A stretch of 64,000 nt of DNA from Paenibacillus_AB hodogayensis (lineage in GTDB: Bacteria > Bacillota > Bacilli > Paenibacillales > NBRC-103111): assembly GCF_039536325.1 (NCBI RefSeq), contig NZ_BAAAYO010000001.1, positions 992,001 to 1,056,000 on the forward strand, read 5' to 3'. Shown here one piece after another: positions 54,006 through 63,520 of the stretch; positions within the stretch are counted from its first letter, which is position 1; every line of letters starts with the position of its first letter. Both the position numbers and the translations under genes were made by a program. The notes beneath the pieces were generated by a model. The model was not told the origin of the DNA and did not search any database. It worked only from the letters and a program-made list of their open reading frames with translations.

Positions 54006-54893
54006 ATGTCCTACTTCCCTGAATATATCGAAACTTACCCGAACATGGACACCGCCTTTCCCTTGCATTTTTCCGTCAACCGGCTGGAAAGCGGGTTCCG
54101 CGCCCATCGTCACGACTATCTGGAAATGTCGTACGTCATCGGAGGCGAAGGGACGGAGACGATCAACGGAGCCACGCATCCGATGAAGCCCGGAACGCTG
54201 TCGTTTATTCAGCCTTACCAAATTCACGAATTGTTCACATTTCCCGGCTGTACGTTGACCCTCTATAATATTCGCTTCAGTCACGGACTGTTCGCCGAAC
54301 TGGAAAGCAAGGCGGAGCTGCAGAGGCTGCTGATCGGCACCGACGCGGCGCTGCCTTCCTATCATCATTTCGAGGGCGAGCAGGGCGATTCCCTGCGGCG
54401 CGCCTTCGATGCGCTGTATGAGGAATACCGGGGAGACGAGAGCTGGAGAAGACTGAGGATGAAAATCATGCTGATCGATATTCTGATCGGCTTCGACCGC
54501 AACCGCACGAGGGCGGCCGCGCTTCAAGCCCGGCACGAGGAAGGCGCAGCCGGCAAAAGCCTGTTTCTAGACATCATCCGGTTCATCCAGCATCGGTACA
54601 AGGAAGACTTGACGCTGAACGCGGTAGCCGATCATTTCCGCATAAGCCCGGCCTACTTAAGCACGCTGTTCCGCAAAAAAACGGGGCGCACGTTTTTGCA
54701 GCACGTGCACGATGTGCGGCTCCGCCACGCCTGCGGCCTGCTGTCCTCGACCGATATGAAGATCGCCGACATTGCCATGGAGGCCGGCTACGGCTCCTAC
54801 AATACGTTCTCGCGCATCTTCCGCGAGCTCAAGGGGACGACCCCGAACGACTACCGCAAGCTGTCGGGGGAGCTGTCCGGGCTTTCGCGCTAA
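54006..54893 (+). CDS. AraC-family regulator (cupin sensor)
   Basis: 295 residues. N-terminal cupin-like sugar-binding domain (FRAHRHDYLEMSYVIGGEGTETING, LSFIQPYQIHELF), C-terminal helix-turn-helix pair (LTLNAVADHFRISPAYLSTLFRK and IADIAMEAGYGSYNTFSRIFRE). Soluble and single-domain in sensing, unlike the two membrane types in this window. The gene faces the isomerase/dehydrogenase operon, which it may control. The 290 bases before it hold no convincing gene. Confidence 0.88.
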   Translation: MSYFPEYIETYPNMDTAFPLHFSVNRLESGFRAHRHDYLEMSYVIGGEGTETINGATHPMKPGTLSFIQPYQIHELFTFPGCTLTLYNIRFSHGLFAELESKAELQRLLIGTDAALPSYHHFEGEQGDSLRRAFDALYEEYRGDESWRRLRMKIMLIDILIGFDRNRTRAAALQARHEEGAAGKSLFLDIIRFIQHRYKEDLTLNAVADHFRISPAYLSTLFRKKTGRTFLQHVHDVRLRHACGLLSSTDMKIADIAMEAGYGSYNTFSRIFRELKGTTPNDYRKLSGELSGLSR

Positions 54894-55019
54894 AGGGGAC
54901 GAAGGGGAACGCCTGGCGCTGCCGAGCATTTCGAAGGAACGGACCATCTTCTTTTGTGTAAAAAAGAAATCCTGCGACACGCCGCGTCGATCCGATAGCT
55001 TCCGCCTCGCGGACGAAAA

Positions 55020-55084
55020 AAGCCATGCTCCCGGCGCCAAGCCTCCTTCGTTCGAGAAAGGGGGTGGCGCCAAGGACATGGCTT
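55020..55084 (-). terminator. large terminator between convergent genes
   Basis: AAGCCATG (55020-55027) pairs with CATGGCTT (55077-55084); inside, GGCGCCA pairs with TGGCGCC and CCTCC with GGGGG. On the minus strand TTTTTT follows, fitting termination of the isomerase operon. Confidence 0.65.
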
Positions 55085-55097
55085 ATGTGTCAATCGC

Positions 55098-55934
55098 TTA
55101 GATGCCTGCCTCGGCGAACAGCCGGTCGTATTGCGCCGCCGTTCTTCTCACCCGCTCCTCCGCCGGCTCCTGCGGCGGCTGCTGGGTCAGCACCTCCTGG
55201 GCGACCGCTCCGGCGTAGCCGGTCTGCTTGAGCGCCTTCAGGAAGCCGACCAGGTCGATCACGCCTTCGCCGGCAATCAGCCGGCCGTTGTCCAGCGCTT
55301 CCTCGACCGGAACGTCCGGCGCGTCGTTCACATGGACGTGCACGATCTGCTCCGGGCGCAGCCGGGCGATATCTTCCGTAGTGAGGCCGTTCGTGTACCA
55401 GTGGTAGCAATCCAGCAGCAGCCCGACGTTCGGCTCGCCGATCGCCGCGACCATCTCGAGCGTATCCGCCATCGTCCAAATAAACGGATGCTTCCAGCGG
55501 GTCCGCAGATGGTGCGGGCCGACGAATTCGAGGCCGAGCCGGATGCCGTACGCGCCGAGTATTTGCGCGCACAGGCGCAGCCGGCGGACGGCCGACGCCA
55601 TGAACGGAGCCGCCGGCTCGTCGGTGGACGGCAGTATATACGTCGTACAGGCCGTGCATCCGAGCTGGCGGGCGATAGCCGCCTGTTCCGCAAGGGCGGG
55701 AAGCCCGGCAAGGAACTCTTCTTCGGTCGTCCGCCACTGCACCGTCAGCCCGATGGCGCCCAGCACGACGCCGTGCGAGCGGAGCAGTGCGGCCGCTTCC
55801 TCTACGCTTCTTCCTTTGGTCAAGCTCCCCATGTCGATATCGACCGCTCCGAACCCGTACTTGGCCGCCAGAGCGATATATTGCTCGGCATTGCCGACGT
55901 CGCCGAGTCCGGCTTTCGTCAATCCGCGAATCAT
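55098..55934 (-). CDS. sugar phosphate isomerase/epimerase (xylose-isomerase-like TIM barrel)
   Basis: 278 residues; GGAAGGGG is about 8 bases upstream. AP-endonuclease-2 type barrel with YGFGAVDIDMGS, LGLEFVGPHHLR (metal-binding Glu), VGLLLDCYHWYTNG (Asp/His) and HVHVNDAPD. Members isomerise or epimerise free or oxidised sugars, often acting with a Gfo/Idh/MocA dehydrogenase as here: the dehydrogenase gene lies 31 bases upstream in the same operon. The sugar could be an inositol or a keto-sugar; it cannot be settled from sequence alone. Confidence 0.85.
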   Translation of the reverse strand: MIRGLTKAGLGDVGNAEQYIALAAKYGFGAVDIDMGSLTKGRSVEEAAALLRSHGVVLGAIGLTVQWRTTEEEFLAGLPALAEQAAIARQLGCTACTTYILPSTDEPAAPFMASAVRRLRLCAQILGAYGIRLGLEFVGPHHLRTRWKHPFIWTMADTLEMVAAIGEPNVGLLLDCYHWYTNGLTTEDIARLRPEQIVHVHVNDAPDVPVEEALDNGRLIAGEGVIDLVGFLKALKQTGYAGAVAQEVLTQQPPQEPAEERVRRTAAQYDRLFAEAGI

Positions 55935-55965
55935 AGCGCAAGCCCCTTCCGTATTTCGTTGTGTA

Positions 55966-57042
55966 TTAACGCAAGCCGTCCCAATCCAGCTTGACTTCCG
56001 AGCCCGTGCGGGACGATTCGTAGATGGCGTCGATGATCAGATTGTTCGTCAAACCGGTCAACGCCGACGTCAGCGGCTGCGTGCCGTTCTGCACGCAATC
56101 GAGGAAGTGCCGGCTCAAGCGGATGCGCGGTCCTTCGTCGCCAGCAGGCGTTTTCAGACCGACCTCCATCGCCCGGTCGAACGATTCGGACAAAAATTTG
56201 CCTTCATTGCCCTTGAGCGAAGCCCCTCCATCGGCGCCCATCAGATGAATGAACGGCTGGCTGTCCGTATCCATATGAACCGCCCAGCTTACCTCGAGCG
56301 TCAGCGTGCTGCCGTCTTCCATGCGGATGAGCGCCGTGCTGAAATCCTCGACGTCCCAGACGCCGTTCCAGTCCGGCTTGCCCCAGGTGCCGATCCCTTT
56401 CTTCTTAGGCCCGAATTCGGCATATACCGCTCCAGATACGGCCACCGGCTTCGGATCGCCCATCAGGTGCAGCGCCAGATCGAGCATATGGACGCCGATA
56501 TCGATCAACGGCCCGCCGCCGGACATATCCTTGCGCGTAAACCAGGTGCCCCAGCCCGGGATGCCTTTGCGGCGGTACCAGCCGGTTTTGGCCGAATAAA
56601 TACGGCCCAACGCGCCCTGCTCGACTTGCTGCTTCACCTGCAGCGGCAGCCAGTCCCAGCGCATCTGATGCGAGACCATCAAGATGTTTCCGGTCGCCTG
56701 CTGCGCCCGCACAATCCGCTTCGCATGCTCCGCGTCCAGTCCCATCGGCTTTTCCAGCAGTACGTGCTTGCCCGATTCGAGAGCGCTTACGGCCAGATCC
56801 GCGTGGAAACGGTTCGGCACCCCTATAATAACGGCATCGAGATCGCTGCGGGCGATCAGCTGCTCGGGGCTCTCCTCCACGTCCGGAATGCCGAATTGCT
56901 TCGCCCGCGATTCCGCAAGCGGCTTGTATACGTCGGTAATGGCCGCGATTTCGCAGCGCTCCGCCAATTTTCCGAATTCCGTGGCATGCACCGCGCCGAT
57001 ATTGCCCGCTCCGATAATGCCCAGTTTTGTTTTCCGAGTCAT
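55966..57042 (-). CDS. Gfo/Idh/MocA-family NAD(P)-dependent oxidoreductase
   Basis: 358 residues from ATG 57042, chosen because GGAGAGGGG precedes it and the Rossmann motif follows at once (TKLGIIGAGNIGAVHATEF). EKP motif in VLLEKPMGLDAEH, and DIGVHMLDLALHLMG with the catalytic-type Asp and His. The frame stays open upstream to 57249, but that part is not protein-like. Oxidises or reduces a sugar or cyclitol; acts with the isomerase encoded next. Confidence 0.9.
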   Translation of the reverse strand: MTRKTKLGIIGAGNIGAVHATEFGKLAERCEIAAITDVYKPLAESRAKQFGIPDVEESPEQLIARSDLDAVIIGVPNRFHADLAVSALESGKHVLLEKPMGLDAEHAKRIVRAQQATGNILMVSHQMRWDWLPLQVKQQVEQGALGRIYSAKTGWYRRKGIPGWGTWFTRKDMSGGGPLIDIGVHMLDLALHLMGDPKPVAVSGAVYAEFGPKKKGIGTWGKPDWNGVWDVEDFSTALIRMEDGSTLTLEVSWAVHMDTDSQPFIHLMGADGGASLKGNEGKFLSESFDRAMEVGLKTPAGDEGPRIRLSRHFLDCVQNGTQPLTSALTGLTNNLIIDAIYESSRTGSEVKLDWDGLR

Positions 57043-57300
57043 CGTCCTGCCCCTCTCCTGATCTGCATGCGCCTGCCGTGCCGCTTGTCCGGCCGTTCCC
57101 GGCCTCGGGTCTGCCTGCCGGCTCCCCGCCGGCGCGGCGGCGTCCATGAGTATTCCGACTCCAGTATAGCGCTTCCTCGGCGTCTTTTCGTTGCATTTTT
57201 TAAGCTCAATATCCCAACTTTTTAAGCAAAAAAAGAACATCGTGCCCAATCGTATTATGAGATCAACCAGTTCTTGCTGGTTGGGACCGAGACAGCCGCT

Positions 57301-58056
57301 TCAATCCCACCAAAACACCCATATATCGTGGCGGCGTAGATAGGCTGCATATTGTCCGACTGAATCAAACGAATCCAACACATATTGGCAAAACAGAAAA
57401 TGTTCCTTTGCGAGTTGCAGTGCCTCGGCTTCCGTCGAAGGGCGTTTGCTGACACGAACGACCCATGTATCCTGGGTGACCACAAGCGGGACCATCCCAT
57501 GTTCGTCCTGCCAATGCCGGAACAGCACAACCTGTTCCAATGGCTGGGGGCATTCATTGAATCCGCCCATCGGTACGATCAGCGGCGCATATTGCGATTC
57601 GCCGGCAGGCAGCGTCAACAGCAGCAGCCCTTCTTCCTCCCGATCCGCGATCCACGACAAATCGATGTCCGGATGCGAATAGGACGGCTCGCTCCACTGC
57701 TCCTCCAGCATCTCATGCCCGTCCCTCACCGAGATATATGCCGCATAGACGGCTTCGAAGGTCGCATACGTTTCTTTCTCGCGCGGCACCCCGTCAAGAG
57801 CGCTTAGAAACGAACGAACGATACTGCCAAACGCATCGAGCTTCGTCATCTGCCGTGCCTGCTCCAACTTCTGTGCAACATAGGTAACAAGCGACATTCC
57901 ATCTTCCAACGTCGCGTCCATCACCTCCAGGATGTTGTCGCTCGGCAGGACAAGCAATTGCTGATCAGCAGTTTGTCCGTGCCAAGGCAAGGACAACTGC
58001 TCCGTTGTGACACGCTGGCATCCATACGGCGACAGCAGGGTATCAAGCGGTTCCAC
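57301..58056 (-). CDS. DUF4253 domain protein
   Basis: 251 residues from GTG 58056 (GGAGGG 5-6 bases upstream). The C-terminal half matches DUF4253: YAPLIVPMGGFNECPQPLE, FRHWQDEHGMVPLVVTQDTW, and the terminal HDIWVFWWD. The N-terminal half is less conserved. Function of the family unknown; many members occur in actinobacteria and Firmicutes. Single gene. A weak stem-loop CAACCAG/CTGGTTG (57264-57283) follows its stop. Confidence 0.8.
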   Translation of the reverse strand: MEPLDTLLSPYGCQRVTTEQLSLPWHGQTADQQLLVLPSDNILEVMDATLEDGMSLVTYVAQKLEQARQMTKLDAFGSIVRSFLSALDGVPREKETYATFEAVYAAYISVRDGHEMLEEQWSEPSYSHPDIDLSWIADREEEGLLLLTLPAGESQYAPLIVPMGGFNECPQPLEQVVLFRHWQDEHGMVPLVVTQDTWVVRVSKRPSTEAEALQLAKEHFLFCQYVLDSFDSVGQYAAYLRRHDIWVFWWD

Positions 58057-58212
58057 ACCATTTCCCTCCTCTGTATGTTGCGTTAGCTGTACTATCCCCT
58101 CACCATCCCTTAATGGCTGAACAAAGAAAATGAAACGTTTTCAAATACACCATTCAACACTGGTAGGGATTATCCTCCTAGATGTGGAAATAGTTATTTG
58201 GAGGTGTTTCCA

Positions 58213-58404
58213 ATGATCGAAAAATATAAGCTTGCCAACGAGCCTGACAAAACGATGTTCGTGTTTCCTGCGCTAGCCGGCAAGGTCTATGGTCATATCG
58301 TCAAAGATCGGACAGAGAAGGGGCCGGCGAAGCTCGTATTTGAAACGAGCCGATACGATTCGATCGAAGCGTTGAAAGCCGACTATCCGGAGGCGAGCAG
58401 CTGA
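58213..58404 (+). CDS. small hypothetical protein
   Basis: 63 residues from ATG 58213, with TTGGAGGTG 7 bases upstream (an in-frame start at 58198 lies before that site). Sequence includes ANEPDKTMFVFPALAGKVYG and YDSIEALKADYPEA. No family recognised. It lies 36 bases before the AraC-type gene. A near-palindrome TGAAACGTTTTCA (58131-58143) upstream may be an operator. Confidence 0.6.
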   Translation: MIEKYKLANEPDKTMFVFPALAGKVYGHIVKDRTEKGPAKLVFETSRYDSIEALKADYPEASS

Positions 58405-58440
58405 TGCTTGCCGTGATTTCGTAAATATCGGAGGCGTCCT

Positions 58441-60687
58441 ATGCACAGGAAGTGGTTTCAGCGATTGCTGCTTTCTTACCTGCCAATCCTATTCGTGGTC
58501 AGTCTCAGTTTATTGCTGATGACGTATCTGACTTTAAGCGAGATATCCAAAAAATCCGCGCTTCGGGCGAATGAAATGCTTTCGCGGGACATTATGCAGT
58601 CCCTCGAGGTTTCGCTGCGCGGCATCGATACGATGCTGAACAAGGCCATTACGGATAATGGCCCGATAAAGCGACTATTCGAACCGCTTCCCGCCGATCA
58701 AAGGCAATATGCCGATTATCAGGCCGCTGTCGCCCTGAGCGATCTTGCTGCCGGCAATCCGTTGATCCATTCGCTCTACGTATACAGGCTGGAAGATAAT
58801 ATGATTATTACGCCCTCGACATCGGTTGGATTGGCCGACTTCGGCGACAGGGAGTTTATCGGACAGCAGGTTACGAACTTCTATCCTTTTAAGTGGACGG
58901 GGCGAAGAGAATACCGAAAGGAAACCGGAGACCGGCCCGCGGATGTCGTCAGCCTGGTTAAATTCGCCAAGCTATCGAATAGAAGCCTCATTGTCGTTAA
59001 CGTGGATACAGCCAGTCTGAACAGGCACATGCGCGTCATGTCGAGCTTGTCGCTTCATTTCCTCGATTTAGTCGATCAGGAGGGAAGTCTTGTCGCATCG
59101 CGGGATTTGGCGGATGGCACGAATGCCGGCACTCCCCACCCCTCGGGCAGACAATGGTCGAGCGTTCGCTCCGATTATACTCAATGGTCGCTGCGCAGCG
59201 GCGTGTATCAAGCCAGTATTGCCGAATGGGTATCCTCCCTGTTCTATTTATGGATTGCCATCGGTTTTCTTGTCGTAGCGCTTTGTATCGTATGGCTTGT
59301 CTACGCAACCAGACGCAACTATAAACCGATTCGAAACTTCGCCGATAAAGTTGCCGATTATTCCGTACAACAAAGAGATCCTCCCGCTCATACGGACAAA
59401 TTGGACGAATTCCAATATATCGAAACGGTGTTCGAACAATTGCTGGACCGTTCCAGCTTGCTGCAGGAGCAAAATAAGGAGAATCTCGATTATCGCAAGC
59501 TTCATGTTTTTCTTAATTTGCTAGAGGGCTCCGCGAGCAGTAGAAAAGACGGTTGGGTGTCCGAGCTGAAGCAGCTGGGGTTTCAAGGTACCTATCCGGG
59601 TTTTCTGGCTGTCGTTGTAGAGATAGATCGTTACGCAGACTTCGTCGCACGCTATAACAGCCGGGACCAATATGTGCTGAAGCAAGCGCTGCGGACCGTC
59701 GTTATGGAAATTAGCGAGAGCAGCCCTTTCCCCGTTTGGCCGGAATGGGTAAGCCGGCATCAGCTGGCCGTCCTTTATTTTTATCAGGATGCCGTAGACT
59801 CGGAACAAGACGAGAAGGTTATACAGCTGTGCGAAGAGCTGCGCACTTGGGTAGAGCAAAATCTGGCCTTTACCGTCACCGTCGGCATCGGAAACCGAAT
59901 CTCACACATCGAGGATACCTCGGAAACGTATAAAAACGCTCTTCAGGCTCTGCATTACAAATCATCTCTCGGCATGAATCGGCTCATCATGCCAAGCGAT
60001 TTGACATCGAAGCCGCAGGGCGAAATTTTCATGCAGCTGCATATCATCCGCACCATCTGTCAATCTTTTCGTACGGGGGACAGCGATTGGGAGGGACGAT
60101 TTCATGAGCTTTGCAATACGCTCGATTCCTGCATGTTTTCCCATGAGGATCTGCTTAACTTGCTGAATTATTTGGTCTACCATCTTCATAAGGAAATGCT
60201 GGAATTGCCCGAGGAGCAGCGCGGGATTTGGGAATCCGACGCACATCCGGCGCTGCAGCTTATATTGGAGCGCGAAGAAACCGCAGCCGAGATCTATGCG
60301 GAATTTTTCCGGGTTCTGCTGGAAGCCTCCGTACAAATTCGCGGGCTGCGCGAAAGCAAAAACAGTTACCATCTGATTCGCAATGTAAAACAATATATCG
60401 GCGACAATTTTATGAATCCAGACTTGTCCTTGTCCCATCTGAGCGATGAATTCGGCTTGAATGCCAGCCATTTGAGCAGATTGTTCAAGGAAGCGTTCGG
60501 CGTGAATTTCGTAGATAGTTTAACCCGGATAAGAATCGATAAAGCGGAGGAACTGCTGCAAAATACCGGGAAGGCCGTCCAGGATGTTGCGATCGCTGTC
60601 GGCTATACGAATGCCCGTACATTCATCAGGGTGTTCAAAAAGCTCAAGGGATCCACTCCGGGTAGTTTCCGCAATGAAGACATTTGA
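58441..60687 (+). CDS. membrane-bound AraC-family regulator
   Basis: 748 residues; GGAGG is 6 bases before ATG 58441. Helix 1 at ~10-32 (LLSYLPILFVVSLSLLLMTYL), extracellular sensor of about 240 residues, helix 2 at ~268-290 (YLWIAIGFLVVALCIVWLVYA), cytoplasmic linker with a GGDEF-like but non-catalytic region, and a C-terminal AraC domain (LSLSHLSDEFGLNASHLSRLFKEAF and VQDVAIAVGYTNARTFIRVFKK). It directly precedes an ABC sugar transporter and should activate it in response to an extracellular ligand. Same class as 26743-29001. Confidence 0.87.
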   Translation: MHRKWFQRLLLSYLPILFVVSLSLLLMTYLTLSEISKKSALRANEMLSRDIMQSLEVSLRGIDTMLNKAITDNGPIKRLFEPLPADQRQYADYQAAVALSDLAAGNPLIHSLYVYRLEDNMIITPSTSVGLADFGDREFIGQQVTNFYPFKWTGRREYRKETGDRPADVVSLVKFAKLSNRSLIVVNVDTASLNRHMRVMSSLSLHFLDLVDQEGSLVASRDLADGTNAGTPHPSGRQWSSVRSDYTQWSLRSGVYQASIAEWVSSLFYLWIAIGFLVVALCIVWLVYATRRNYKPIRNFADKVADYSVQQRDPPAHTDKLDEFQYIETVFEQLLDRSSLLQEQNKENLDYRKLHVFLNLLEGSASSRKDGWVSELKQLGFQGTYPGFLAVVVEIDRYADFVARYNSRDQYVLKQALRTVVMEISESSPFPVWPEWVSRHQLAVLYFYQDAVDSEQDEKVIQLCEELRTWVEQNLAFTVTVGIGNRISHIEDTSETYKNALQALHYKSSLGMNRLIMPSDLTSKPQGEIFMQLHIIRTICQSFRTGDSDWEGRFHELCNTLDSCMFSHEDLLNLLNYLVYHLHKEMLELPEEQRGIWESDAHPALQLILEREETAAEIYAEFFRVLLEASVQIRGLRESKNSYHLIRNVKQYIGDNFMNPDLSLSHLSDEFGLNASHLSRLFKEAFGVNFVDSLTRIRIDKAEELLQNTGKAVQDVAIAVGYTNARTFIRVFKKLKGSTPGSFRNEDI

Positions 60688-60689
60688 CG

Positions 60690-60752
60690 ACAGCCTGAAT
60701 CTGTCCGGCCCGTGCTAAAGGCGCTGGCTGAGCGGATTCAGGCTGTTTTATA
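60690..60752 (+). terminator. intrinsic terminator of the AraC gene
   Basis: ACAGCCTGAATC (60690-60701) and GATTCAGGCTGT (60735-60746) form a perfect 12-bp stem, followed by TTTTAT. It separates the regulator from the transporter operon. Confidence 0.75.
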
Positions 60753-60944
60753 TAGCAAATGCAAATTTTGACCATCAGAAAAAAAACGGTCATTTACGCT
60801 TCATGGGCGGCATGGTACCTTAAGTCACGAAACCGGCGCTTGCCGGGAACGGGGAAAGGAGGTATCGCTTGCTGTCCAAGCAGCGAGCTCGCCAAAGCTT
60901 AAAATTTTCGGAAATATAAACAAGCATTTCAGGGAGGGGCAGCT

Positions 60945-62399
60945 TTGAAAATCAACAATTGGAGAGTTATAGGGGTATCGCTTTTTTGTCTCACCGCCTC
61001 GCTGTCGCTGGTCGGCTGCAGCGGTAAAAACGATGGGTCGCCTTCCGCAAGCCCGCTTCCGGCGAACAACTCCCCGGCCGCGGAGACTAAAGTTTATGCG
61101 GAGAACGGGCTGCCGCAGGATGAGAAAGTGACGCTGAAGGTCGGCTTTTTCGAAGGCGGTATGGGCAGGGAATATTTCGATTACGCGATGGATACGTTCA
61201 AGAAAAAATTTCCTAATGTCAACTTTGCCGTTACCTATTCGCCGGAGATGACGAAAATCATTACAACCAAAGTATCGGCCAACAACGATAACGACATGTT
61301 CGATATGTTCTCCACCGCTACGGATGCCCTGTCGCTCGTAAAAGCGGGCAAACTGGAGCCGCAGGATGACGTTTGGGACCGGAAAGCATACGACGGCAAC
61401 GGCAAAACCTTGAAGGAATTGTCGCTGGACGGCCAATTCGCCTCGGCGCCGCGCTTTCTCGGGAAAACGTACGCCGTACCGATCGTTTCCTCCGGCGGCG
61501 GGTTGTTCTTCGACAAAGCCTTGTTCGAGGAGCATGGCTGGAATCAAAACCCGAAAACCTGGAAGGAATTCGTCGCATTATGCGAATCCATCAAAGCTAA
61601 AGGAATCATTCCGATTACTTACCCCGGCAAATTCCCCGGCTACGTGACGAATGGCTTTGGGGATTATAAGCTGTTCGAGCTTGCCAACTTGAAAGGGAAT
61701 TTAAAAACGGTCGAGGACAGCTTCAGAAATTATACGCAATCGCTATATATGTCGCCTGAAAGCGTCGAGCTCTGGAACCGCATTTACGAGCTTGGCAAGA
61801 AGGGATTTTTCCCCGAGGGCGTTGCCGCTCTGAACCATACCCAATCGCAAATGCAGGTGCTTCAGCGTAAGGCCGCCTTGGTATCTACAGGCGTCTGGGT
61901 GCAGAACGAAATGAAAGAATCGACGCCGCAAAATTTCAAATGGGGATTCATGTCGGTGCCGATGGGGGACAGTCCCGACGATACGATCTGGGTTAGAAAT
62001 ACGACCAGCGAAGGCTTCTTTATTTGGGCGGCCAAACCGGAATTGACCAAAAAGTGGGCGAAAGAATTCAGCGCTTGGCTGTGGAATCTGGATATCCAGG
62101 GGGCCATTGCGGAGACGGGGGGACAGCTGCCGATTCGCAAAGATTTTACGGATGACCAGACCCGCGCCGGCAAGCTTCAGGACGCTCCTAGAGCATTGCT
62201 GGAGTATATGAAACGCAATAAGGTTCATATCGAAAGCGAATTCCGCGCTACGAATTTGACCGACCCCGCTGCAGCCCAAGCGAAGAAGGTCATGCAAGAC
62301 GCGACTTCGGAAATTGCCGCGGGCAAACAGGACCCTCTGCCGAAGCTGCAGGAAGCGGATCAATTGTTGAAAAAGGCAATCGAAGCACAGACCAAATAG
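60945..62399 (+). CDS. extracellular solute-binding lipoprotein
   Basis: 484 residues from TTG 60945 with GGGAGGGG about 6 bases upstream. Lipobox LVGCS near residue 22, Ser/Pro linker, family 1 binding fold (FKKKFPNVNFAVTYSPEMTKIITTKV, GLFFDKALFEEHGWNQNPKTWKEF, NTTSEGFFIWAAKPELTKKWAKEF). It captures a sugar for the permeases that follow. First gene of the operon activated, I infer, by the AraC regulator just before it. Confidence 0.9.
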   Translation: MKINNWRVIGVSLFCLTASLSLVGCSGKNDGSPSASPLPANNSPAAETKVYAENGLPQDEKVTLKVGFFEGGMGREYFDYAMDTFKKKFPNVNFAVTYSPEMTKIITTKVSANNDNDMFDMFSTATDALSLVKAGKLEPQDDVWDRKAYDGNGKTLKELSLDGQFASAPRFLGKTYAVPIVSSGGGLFFDKALFEEHGWNQNPKTWKEFVALCESIKAKGIIPITYPGKFPGYVTNGFGDYKLFELANLKGNLKTVEDSFRNYTQSLYMSPESVELWNRIYELGKKGFFPEGVAALNHTQSQMQVLQRKAALVSTGVWVQNEMKESTPQNFKWGFMSVPMGDSPDDTIWVRNTTSEGFFIWAAKPELTKKWAKEFSAWLWNLDIQGAIAETGGQLPIRKDFTDDQTRAGKLQDAPRALLEYMKRNKVHIESEFRATNLTDPAAAQAKKVMQDATSEIAAGKQDPLPKLQEADQLLKKAIEAQTK

Positions 62400-62531
62400 A
62401 CGGCATCTGTGGAGGAGGCTTTGGGCCTCGGGGCATTGAGCTTCAGTGATTCGAGACCTCGAGGGCTTCGAGCATCAGACTTAAGCGGCCCATGCCCCCT
62501 CCTCCCGCCGGTTTTGAAAGGAGCGCTGTCG

Positions 62532-63491
62532 TTGAGCCAGCATGAAACTGCCGCAGCCGCACGAAGACCCGCTCGACAGGGGTGGCTGCAAAAAAGGTTG
62601 ACCCGCGCGCAAACGCAAAAAAATATTTTTCTTCTTGTAGCGATTGCGCCCGCTTTCGGAGGATATTTGCTGTTTACGCTGTATCCCAATCTTCTGTCCG
62701 TCTACTATTCGCTGCTGGATTGGGACGGCATTTCGCCGGCGAAATTCGTAGGACTGAGCAACTATACGGCGATGCTCCAAGATAAATACGTCTGGCGCGC
62801 GCTGCTGCATAATTTGCTTTACATGGCGACCGTTCCGTTTCTCGTCATCTTCATTTCCTTGCTGCTGGCGTATATCTTGACAAGCAAAGCCTACAAAGGC
62901 TCCTCTTTGTTCAAACTGTTGTTTTTCTTTCCCAATGTTCTGTCTACCGTAGTGATCGCCTTGCTATGGGCGTTCGTCTACGATGGCAGCATCGGCATTC
63001 TTAACGCTTTGCTGAGGCTTGTCGGGATCGATGTCGGCAATTTTTACTGGCTTGGCGACGTCCGCACGGCGATATGGGCTGTTATTCCGCCTTATGTGTG
63101 GGGAGGGGTCGGCTTATATGTGATCATTTTCGTCAATGCCATGACGACGATTCCGAAGTCGCTCTATGAGTCTGCTGTTTTGGAGGGGGCCTCTCATCTG
63201 ACCCGCCTCATGCGGATTACGATCCCGCTAATTATGCCGATCATCCGCGTCGGGGCTTTATTTCTCGTTCTCGGTTCGCTCAAGGGTTTCGAGCATGTGC
63301 TGATTTTGACAAACGGAGGGCCGGCTGGCTCGACGGATGTGATCGGCTTGTATATGTTCAACCTCGCCTTCGGCAAAGATTATCACAATTACGGTTATGC
63401 TTCGGCGGTAGGCATGTTCCTGTTCGTTATTCTCGTAGCCGCCAAGCTGCTGATGGACAAAGCGATGCCGAACAAGTCCGTCGAATATTAA
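62532..63491 (+). CDS. carbohydrate ABC transporter permease (first)
   Basis: 319 residues from TTG 62532, chosen because AAAGGAGC lies about 8 bases upstream; the earlier ATG 62409 would add a Pro-rich, non-membrane leader. Six helices and the coupling loop YESAVLEGASHLTRLMRITIPLI. UgpA/MalF-type inner-membrane channel half; partners the next gene. Confidence 0.88.
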   Translation: MSQHETAAAARRPARQGWLQKRLTRAQTQKNIFLLVAIAPAFGGYLLFTLYPNLLSVYYSLLDWDGISPAKFVGLSNYTAMLQDKYVWRALLHNLLYMATVPFLVIFISLLLAYILTSKAYKGSSLFKLLFFFPNVLSTVVIALLWAFVYDGSIGILNALLRLVGIDVGNFYWLGDVRTAIWAVIPPYVWGGVGLYVIIFVNAMTTIPKSLYESAVLEGASHLTRLMRITIPLIMPIIRVGALFLVLGSLKGFEHVLILTNGGPAGSTDVIGLYMFNLAFGKDYHNYGYASAVGMFLFVILVAAKLLMDKAMPNKSVEY

Positions 63492-63520
63492 CTTGCAGCG
63501 CGAAAGGGCAGGTAGCTTGC

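Noticed and set aside
53737..54186. Plus-strand frame of 149 codons overlapping the start of the AraC gene
   Set aside because: Its second half overlaps the AraC coding region in another frame and its first half has no family pattern.
55543..57225. Plus-strand frame of 560 codons opposite the isomerase and dehydrogenase genes
   Set aside because: Shadow of the operon on the other strand; no start site and no domain pattern.
58131..58143. Calling TGAAACGTTTTCA a CcpA cre site
   Set aside because: It is one base shorter than the cre consensus and not a perfect palindrome; kept only as a possible operator.
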